The notes below the pieces were generated by a model. That model did no database searches. It saw nothing but the letters and a program-made list of their open reading frames with translations, and was not told where the DNA came from. DNA of 64,000 nucleotides from Parietichytrium sp. I65-24A (taxonomy: Eukaryota; Sar; Bigyra; Thraustochytrida; Thraustochytriidae): NCBI GenBank assembly GCA_012862575.1, contig BLSF01000018.1:191680-255679 (forward strand), given 5' to 3'. Of the stretch, positions 58,411 to 64,000 are shown piece after piece. A program made the translations under genes and the position numbers. Each line of letters starts with the position of its first letter. The first letter of the stretch is position 1.

Positions 58411-61020
58411 TCAAGGTACAGCCTTGAACGGAGACAGCGCCTTGGAGGCTGGGGATGATGCAGAGGTGATCGATGATGCGGACGAGGAAGAGGATGATTT
58501 CCCAGCTCCGATGTCCATGCCAGAAAAGTTTGAGAATCCCGCTGGCACGCCGACGCTCTGGCTGTGCTGTTCCGCAAGGACGACCGTGTCCAAAACGTCA
58601 AGGATGTCCCACATGGCATGGTTCCTTCCTGCGACTAGATTTTTGTGAAATTGCTGCGCCGCGACACCTGTTGCTCCGGAGGATCCATAGTAGAGTTGCA
58701 AGATTGTAAAAAGCCTAGAGGCTTCCTCCTCTTTGCCGGGAATATTGAGACTAATCATCATGTCGACGACTTGATGATTTTGCGTCACTGCGTCAAACTG
58801 CACTCCTGCGTAACGCAACAGGAGAATCGAGTCGCTGCCAGCGCAGAAGGTGTCTACGAGAAGGACAGGGCAAAGCCAAGGCGGTTCCTGCAGCAGGGAA
58901 AAATGAGTGTCCAGTCGGCGCAAAAGATCCCACTTTTTCTCTTCTCCAACCAGTCCGCGCACCAAATAACGCTTGGTCACACTTTGGTACAAGTCCGGAA
59001 CAAAGGCGTCGTAAATTGAACAAAAGGAGTCCAGCTGTACGCCACGGTCAGAAAGGCGAGAGAAAGGTGAAAAGCTCCCCTGCCAAGGGGACTGTGTGCT
59101 CTGCAACCTGTGCGATGGCTTGACTGGAGATTGAAAAGAGAGCTGCTCGTTCGATCCCGCCAGAGTTTTGGATGCAGCACTGTCATCTCTGGGTGGTGCA
59201 CAATCCTTATCCGGGTTTCCTTTGCGTAGATCAGGAGGCTTGGGAGTTTTGGAAGGATCAAGCTTGCGGTTTCGAAGATAGCAGTGCATTCCCAGACGCT
59301 GCAAGGGTTGTAAGCCATCCATCTGCTCAATTGTGCGGTGTGTCTCGTTTGCTCCGAGGCAGTCTGGGTGCGTCCTCAGAACCCTGTTGGCACACTGAAG
59401 GGTGAAACCTGGCAAGTGTAAGAGCCGCATGAGCGCCTTGATGCGCTGATGGTCGAATCTGCGCAATCCTCGCACGAGAGATCGCTGGGCTGCAGGCAAG
59501 AGGGTCGGGAAGCGATTAAAAGGCAAGGGCGCGCCTTTTCCCGCTGCAGCTGACTCCGCCTGTGGTGGCAAACGGTCTTGGGCCGCAAGAATTGCGTGAT
59601 CGAGAGCAAGTGAGAATGATACGGTGGCACATGGACCGCTTGAACTATTTGACAGATATAGGAGGCGGGCAAGACGAACCATGCGGTTCTGCTGAGTATC
59701 GGATATGTCGCGCAGTGCCTTCTGTGCTGGGTTGACATGATCTTGCAAAAGCGGGAGCTGCCAGAAAAATGTGTCGCGAATATTTGCACTTGCGTTGCTC
59801 CGAACCGTGTGGACTGTGCTACTGTGCTTGAGCGTCTTGAATGGGCGCCGATTCAATGGCGGAGTTTTTGGCTCAGACTCCCAAGTGCGACTGATCTCAG
59901 TCTCTTGAGAACCACCTTCTTGGCCAGTGTATATCGGGCTATCAACGATGCCGTCCTGCAGAGCGTCATCGGGTGGCGCGAATTCTCGCATAGGGGCATA
60001 CATAGGGTCTAGAACCTGGGAAGAAGAACTTTGTGAGCTCGATTTGTCCGTCTGGCTTTCCGGGGGTTGACTGATGAGCTGCGATATTTGGGTTTCTGAG
60101 GGACCGTTTGCGCCAGAGAGTTTGTCAAGCGAGCTCACGAAGGGACCCTTCTCCCACGAGCTTCGAGGGCGTTTGGTCCCCCGCACCAGGGCATCGCTGC
60201 TCAAGAAAGGACTCTGATCTAGTTTCGCGGCCGACAAAAGCTGTGGTGTGGACAAATCCGAGCTCGCAAACAGCGGCGGGGGTGGGGGGGCAAATGGTCG
60301 AAGTTTTGACCGCACGTCCTCTTCTTCCTGTGTCGGGTCTTGTGTGACCGCGCTTTCGTTTTCACGTGCCGCATCGGGAATAATTTCGTCTTCCGCAGAT
60401 CTCGCTTCACTTTCGGCCATGATAGTCGCAGGCGAATCACATTTCCCACTCGCGACGTGCTCCGCAACGACTTCCGTCAACGACCGCTTTCTCCCCAGCC
60501 GCTCTTCAACCTTTTCCGCCCACCGATCGACCTCATCGTCGTCGTCGTCGTCCTGATCCTCCTCCTGCGTTCGCACTTCATCTTGCGTCTCCTCCATAGA
60601 CGCGAGGCCATCTTCAACCAGCCGTTTCCCATCCCCATCACCATCATTATGATCATGATCATGATCATCATGATCATCATCGTCTATCCCATGTATCGAG
60701 TCTCTTCTGACCGCTCCATCCGCCTCGTCCATCTTATCCAACTTATCCATGGCCATCCAAGCTTCTCCATCTCCTCCAGCGTCTCCATTGCCTGAGCCAC
60801 TCGCGTCGTTCGCGTAGTTTCCATCGTTTGCGTCTCCTGCTCCTGGTTCAACTCGTCCAACTCGTCCAACCAGTCCATCACCTGCTCCCGTCTGCGCGCC
60901 ACTGACCAGCTGGGCGTAGAGCGCCAGCACCTTCCGCAGTGCGCCCAGGTCCGACGTGCCCGTGGTTCGAGTCGCCAGCCAGCACTTGTTTTCCGCCCGA
61001 GACGCAGGCGACGACGCCAT
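58411..61020 (-). CDS. 869-residue orphan with acidic/His-rich N-terminal half
   Basis: Not recognised. Residues 1-75 are mixed. About 85-175 is dominated by Asp, His, Gly and Glu (DDDDHDDHDHDHND; EEDQDDDDDDEVDRW). About 180-410 is Ser/Pro/Gln-rich, with a PPPPP run and basic KRPRSS and RRPFKTLKH patches that could be nuclear signals. From about 420 on the sequence looks folded: FFWQLPLLQDHVNPAQKALRD, a Leu-rich stretch, FDHQRIKALMRLLHLPGF, then CSIYDAFVPDLYQSVTKRYLV and ILLLRYAGVQFDAVTQNHQV (about 660-800). A Ser/Ala-rich tail follows. No catalytic motif or transmembrane segment was found. The ATG at 61020 is the first in frame. The single 2.6-kb open frame and its coherent folded half argue that it is a real gene; a nuclear role is a guess. 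Confidence 0.7.
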   Translation of the reverse strand: MASSPASRAENKCWLATRTTGTSDLGALRKVLALYAQLVSGAQTGAGDGLVGRVGRVEPGAGDANDGNYANDASGSGNGDAGGDGEAWMAMDKLDKMDEADGAVRRDSIHGIDDDDHDDHDHDHNDGDGDGKRLVEDGLASMEETQDEVRTQEEDQDDDDDDEVDRWAEKVEERLGRKRSLTEVVAEHVASGKCDSPATIMAESEARSAEDEIIPDAARENESAVTQDPTQEEEDVRSKLRPFAPPPPPLFASSDLSTPQLLSAAKLDQSPFLSSDALVRGTKRPRSSWEKGPFVSSLDKLSGANGPSETQISQLISQPPESQTDKSSSQSSSSQVLDPMYAPMREFAPPDDALQDGIVDSPIYTGQEGGSQETEISRTWESEPKTPPLNRRPFKTLKHSSTVHTVRSNASANIRDTFFWQLPLLQDHVNPAQKALRDISDTQQNRMVRLARLLYLSNSSSGPCATVSFSLALDHAILAAQDRLPPQAESAAAGKGAPLPFNRFPTLLPAAQRSLVRGLRRFDHQRIKALMRLLHLPGFTLQCANRVLRTHPDCLGANETHRTIEQMDGLQPLQRLGMHCYLRNRKLDPSKTPKPPDLRKGNPDKDCAPPRDDSAASKTLAGSNEQLSFQSPVKPSHRLQSTQSPWQGSFSPFSRLSDRGVQLDSFCSIYDAFVPDLYQSVTKRYLVRGLVGEEKKWDLLRRLDTHFSLLQEPPWLCPVLLVDTFCAGSDSILLLRYAGVQFDAVTQNHQVVDMMISLNIPGKEEEASRLFTILQLYYGSSGATGVAAQQFHKNLVAGRNHAMWDILDVLDTVVLAEQHSQSVGVPAGFSNFSGMDIGAGKSSSSSSASSITSASSPASKALSPFKAVP

Positions 61021-61772
61021 CCCCGAGCCAAGTTGAAACTTCCTTTGCTACTTTGCTACTTCCTGCGCACGGGCTCCCCGCCGTGTCGCGGGGGTACGCG
61101 AGTACACGCCCAGAGAGATGTGTGTACGCGGGGACGGTTGGTGTGTAGTTTGTAGTGTGTAGTGTGTAGTGGAAGAGAAACGAGAGATGAGAGTTGAGAG
61201 ATGAGAGGGAACGGGAGAGAGATTTCTTTGGGAAAGCAAAAGATTGTGTTGTTGCAATTGTCAAGAGATGCCAAATGCTCACAGAGCATTGAACCGATTG
61301 CAGCACAACGAATTGTGCTCGATGTGAGTGAGTGAGTGAGTGAGCATGGCTTTTGACGACAATAATTCAGAGTTCAGAATTCCGCTTGCAATGAACATCG
61401 AAGAGATGATCGGGTTGCAGGACATCATTTTTATAAGGTTATACGAGAGCACCGAAACACGCAAGTGCAAAGCGGCTTTCGCGGCCCTCGGACCGAGTGA
61501 GCAAGGCAAGACTCAGAATTGTACCAAAATGAAAAAACTTAACAACAGAAGACGATCTACACTTTCAAATTTGTACGATAAAGAAGCATGGGAAAGAGTG
61601 GAACTCTTTTTGAAAGAGCGCGTTGCATCAGACCCGCTCACCGAGACGAGATCGATGCTCTTGATGCGCTCAAGCAGATAGAGAAAGGATAGAATTGGAA
61701 GAGGGACTATGTGCATGGCTGATCAGATTCAGCCAGAATGGAAATCAAGGTGAATTGCAGCACGATTCACGA
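61021..61772. other. Spacer between orphan and PX-AGC kinase gene
   Basis: Upstream region of the orphan gene and 3' UTR of the kinase gene. Tandem words TGTGTAG (61140-61170) and GAGATGAGAGTT (61184-61209) lie next to the orphan start. A (GTGA)n run is at 61324-61344, with TTCAGAGTTCAGAATTCC at 61366-61383. A plus-strand frame at 61340-61681 has no recognisable features. Confidence 0.55.
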
Positions 61773-63824
61773 CTACTCAAACATCAAATTTGAGGACAGA
61801 TTAGTTGGCGAGGTTGGCGTAAACTTCTTGCCGTGATTACGCATGTGCTGCGCCAAGTTGCTCTGCTCAATGAAGGTGAAGCCAGCGAAGAGCGGTTCGT
61901 CGGACATGGACACCGAGAGGTGTAGAGGAACTTGTGGAGAGGCGGAAATGTTGTTGCCCTCCACGGAGTTGACGGGGAGTCTTGTGAACGACGCATCAAA
62001 ATTGTTCGTGTCTGTCTGCGAACTGACCCTTGGGATGAAGGGTGGAGTAATCTCCTTTCTGTACAATGCTTCAAAGTCTACGGAAGCAAAAAATGGATGA
62101 GCCTTCACTTCCTCAATGTCACCCCTGCTGCCAAGGCGCGCGCGAATGTCTCTCTGAAGGAAGTCAGAGAGAATCTGGCGCGCGAGAGGGGTTAGGTAGT
62201 CTGGGAAACGCAGCTCAGAGCTTCGAATAGAGGCAAACATTCGCTGCCTGTCCTGCGAGTACCACGGCGGAAGGCCGGTGAGCATTTCATACAGCAAGGC
62301 GCCCAAGCTCCACCAGTCCACTGCGCTGCCGTGGCCATTTCTATTGATCACCTCCGGAGCGAGGTATTCCGGCGTACCGCAAAAACTGTGTGTTCCCCGG
62401 ACCGCGTCCACGATACCCTCCTTGGACAGGCCGAAATCTGCGATCTTGATGTGGCCATCGTAGTCCAACAAGATGTTTTCTGGCTTGAGGTCGCGGTAGA
62501 CAACCTCCATGGAATGTAGGCAGCCAAGTGCGAGAGCAATTTCAGCAGCGTAAAACCGGCCAAGGGCTTCAGGGAACCTCCCGCACCGACCAAGATGGAA
62601 GAAGAGCTCTCCGCCAGAGCAATAGTCGAGCACAAAGTAGAGTTTATCACTGGACTGAAACGCATAGTGCAAGCGAACGATGAAAGGGTGGTTTACTTGT
62701 CCAAGGACGCTGCGCTCGGTCTTGGTGTGGGCGACCTGTTTACGCTCAATTATATGCCCTTTCTTGAGAGCCTTCATGGCAAAAAAGCGACCAGTGTCCT
62801 TTTTGCGACAGAGTGTGACTTTTCCAAAGCTGCCCTTACCGAGAACACGAATGAACTCGAAATCTTCAAGCTTCGGCTTATAGTTGGGTCCTTCTTTCGA
62901 GCTCTGCCCTGTGTGCGCCGGCGCACGTCCAAGAACCTGGGGCCTGAGGTGAGGCGGGAGAGGTGGAAGACCAGCAGCACTCTGATGATACTGAGCGGTT
63001 CCAGCGCTATGTTGAGCAGCAGAGGAGGATGCTAGAGGGGAGGAGGATGACGACGAACCCGCGATCTGCTGGCCTGCATCTTCCACCGTAGCCGAACCGC
63101 CGAAGGTGTTATTTTCAGCGCGATACAAGTTGCTCCCTTCGGTACTGGAGCGATCCGTGCTCCTGCGTTCCATGGAGTCGTCATCTCGCGGTGCGCTCAT
63201 CGGGGAATAAAACGCCGCATCTTCGCCTACATCCAGGATGTCTGCCATCTCGTTCATGTGCTCCAGCCCGGACGACTCCTGCTGCGCGGCCTGTGTCTCC
63301 ATCTCCTCGTCGAAGGCGTACTGGCCACTGAACTTGCTCGATGGCGTCGTCGGTACAGAAGCTTCGGACAACACCACGCGGCCGTCCATGAAGAACTGCT
63401 GAAAGCTCGCATTAGAAACGCACCCCGGTACAGAGAGCAGGCTGCGAAGATACGCCTCGAGGTCGCTCCGCCTCTGTTCCAGAAACTCTTTGGTGAACGA
63501 ATTAAACATGCGCTTTGGTGGCAGCATGGGCAGTCTCTTGACTCCAGCGGCGGTCATGCGATCGTGCATCGCTTTAAACTCGCTGTACCGTCTGAACACC
63601 TGCCAGTCGCTGCTCCCAGCGTACACTTCCACCGTGTACAAAGTGTACTTTGCAGCATTGCTCCCCTTGATGATCTTGTACCCTGGCATCTTGACCATCC
63701 TCACGCTCGCCATCGCCGCCTCCTGCGTGTCAATCCCCATCTTGCCCACCTCCTCCGTCAAACTATACAGCTGCTTGGCCTCTCTGTGCTTGATGTAGTC
63801 CACCGACTCGTGCACCCTCTTCAT
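61773..63824 (-). CDS. PX-domain AGC protein kinase (SGK3-like)
   Basis: A 683-residue Ser/Thr kinase. A phosphoinositide-binding PX domain (about 45-145) has VFRRYSEFKAMHDRM and LPPKRMF, and should direct the kinase to endosomal membranes. A Ser-rich linker (about 150-310) follows. The kinase domain is at about 320-580: glycine loop GKGSFGKV, VAIK-type Lys in FFAMKAL, catalytic YRDLKPEN, DFG in IADFGLSKEG at about 461, and activation loop SFCGTPEYLAPE, whose Thr is the PDK1-type site. The AGC C-tail ends with the hydrophobic motif FAGFTF (about 648), a TORC2-type site in relatives. PX followed by an AGC kinase is the SGK3/CISK arrangement. The open frame begins with GTG at 63869, so the ATG at 63824 was chosen. 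The leader is GC-rich with repeated CGCACCTA words. Confidence 0.92.
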   Translation of the reverse strand: MKRVHESVDYIKHREAKQLYSLTEEVGKMGIDTQEAAMASVRMVKMPGYKIIKGSNAAKYTLYTVEVYAGSSDWQVFRRYSEFKAMHDRMTAAGVKRLPMLPPKRMFNSFTKEFLEQRRSDLEAYLRSLLSVPGCVSNASFQQFFMDGRVVLSEASVPTTPSSKFSGQYAFDEEMETQAAQQESSGLEHMNEMADILDVGEDAAFYSPMSAPRDDDSMERRSTDRSSTEGSNLYRAENNTFGGSATVEDAGQQIAGSSSSSSPLASSSAAQHSAGTAQYHQSAAGLPPLPPHLRPQVLGRAPAHTGQSSKEGPNYKPKLEDFEFIRVLGKGSFGKVTLCRKKDTGRFFAMKALKKGHIIERKQVAHTKTERSVLGQVNHPFIVRLHYAFQSSDKLYFVLDYCSGGELFFHLGRCGRFPEALGRFYAAEIALALGCLHSMEVVYRDLKPENILLDYDGHIKIADFGLSKEGIVDAVRGTHSFCGTPEYLAPEVINRNGHGSAVDWWSLGALLYEMLTGLPPWYSQDRQRMFASIRSSELRFPDYLTPLARQILSDFLQRDIRARLGSRGDIEEVKAHPFFASVDFEALYRKEITPPFIPRVSSQTDTNNFDASFTRLPVNSVEGNNISASPQVPLHLSVSMSDEPLFAGFTFIEQSNLAQHMRNHGKKFTPTSPTNLSSNLMFE

Positions 63825-64000
63825 GCTTCGAACCAACCCACGGCGCTCGCCACTCCCGCACCTACGCACCTACGCACTCCCGCACCTACGCGCCCCGCAC
63901 CTGCGCGCAACCCGGGCCCCGCACGTGCTCCCCACCGTCCCACTTGGCGATCCGCAAAATCCGCAAAATCCGCACTTCCGTCTCAAACACCTCGTTCCCG
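63825..64000. repeat. GC-rich tandem-word leader at the right edge
   Basis: On the plus strand, ACTCCCGCACCTACGC-type units recur at about 63852-63891, and ATCCGCAAA words recur at about 63951-63973. It lies immediately upstream of the PX-AGC kinase start and is probably 5' leader or promoter. The sequence ends before any further gene. Confidence 0.7.

Overview
The window is nuclear DNA of a unicellular eukaryote. Coding regions are long and mostly uninterrupted. Only two of the fourteen genes clearly need introns (75-103 bp, GT..AG). Spacers are 0.1-3 kb and rich in short tandem repeats. Two genes belong to families of flagellate cells (IQCH, TEX9), so the organism makes, or recently made, flagella. 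Large intron-poor genes, a flagellar gene set and Tudor/MIB-HERC2-type modules fit a stramenopile protist of the labyrinthulomycete/thraustochytrid type. That placement is inference. No rRNA, tRNA, CRISPR array, transposon or viral gene was recognised.

Left part (1-13.5 kb): LSG1, a GTPase of 60S ribosome export (+); a PGM2-type phosphohexo/phosphopentomutase (+); a 1611-residue chromatin/RNA polymerase II protein joining a PLU-1-like helical region, two Tudor-like modules, a TFIIS central domain and a SPOC domain (-); a small secreted cysteine-rich protein (+).

Middle (13.5-28.3 kb): a His/Gly/Pro-rich small protein (-); a 3.3 kb spacer; an IQCH homologue (+); a five-exon mitochondrial-type beta carbonic anhydrase (+) ending tail to tail with a TEX9 homologue (-); an EGF-like 7-TM orphan (+) ending tail to tail with a two-exon mitochondrial succinate-semialdehyde dehydrogenase (-).

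Right part (28.9-64 kb): a giant 3390-residue single-pass membrane protein with five ~305-residue tandem repeats, a lectin/LamG-like region and a filamin-like C-terminal domain (-); a 3365-residue TRIP12/UFD4/UPL3-type HECT ubiquitin ligase with a MIB/HERC2-like insertion inside the HECT C-lobe (-); divergent from it, a USP40/USP47-type deubiquitinase (+); an 869-residue orphan (-); and a PX-AGC protein kinase resembling SGK3 (-).

No metabolic operon or defence island is apparent. The most unusual material is protein architecture (the giant repeat protein, the HECT insertion, the PLU-1/TFIIS/SPOC combination), the divergent ligase/deubiquitinase pair, and a recurring habit of placing short tandem repeats just upstream of start codons. 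Start codons were placed at the first in-frame ATG. Several open frames extend upstream only through GTG, CTG or TTG, and those extensions were trimmed.
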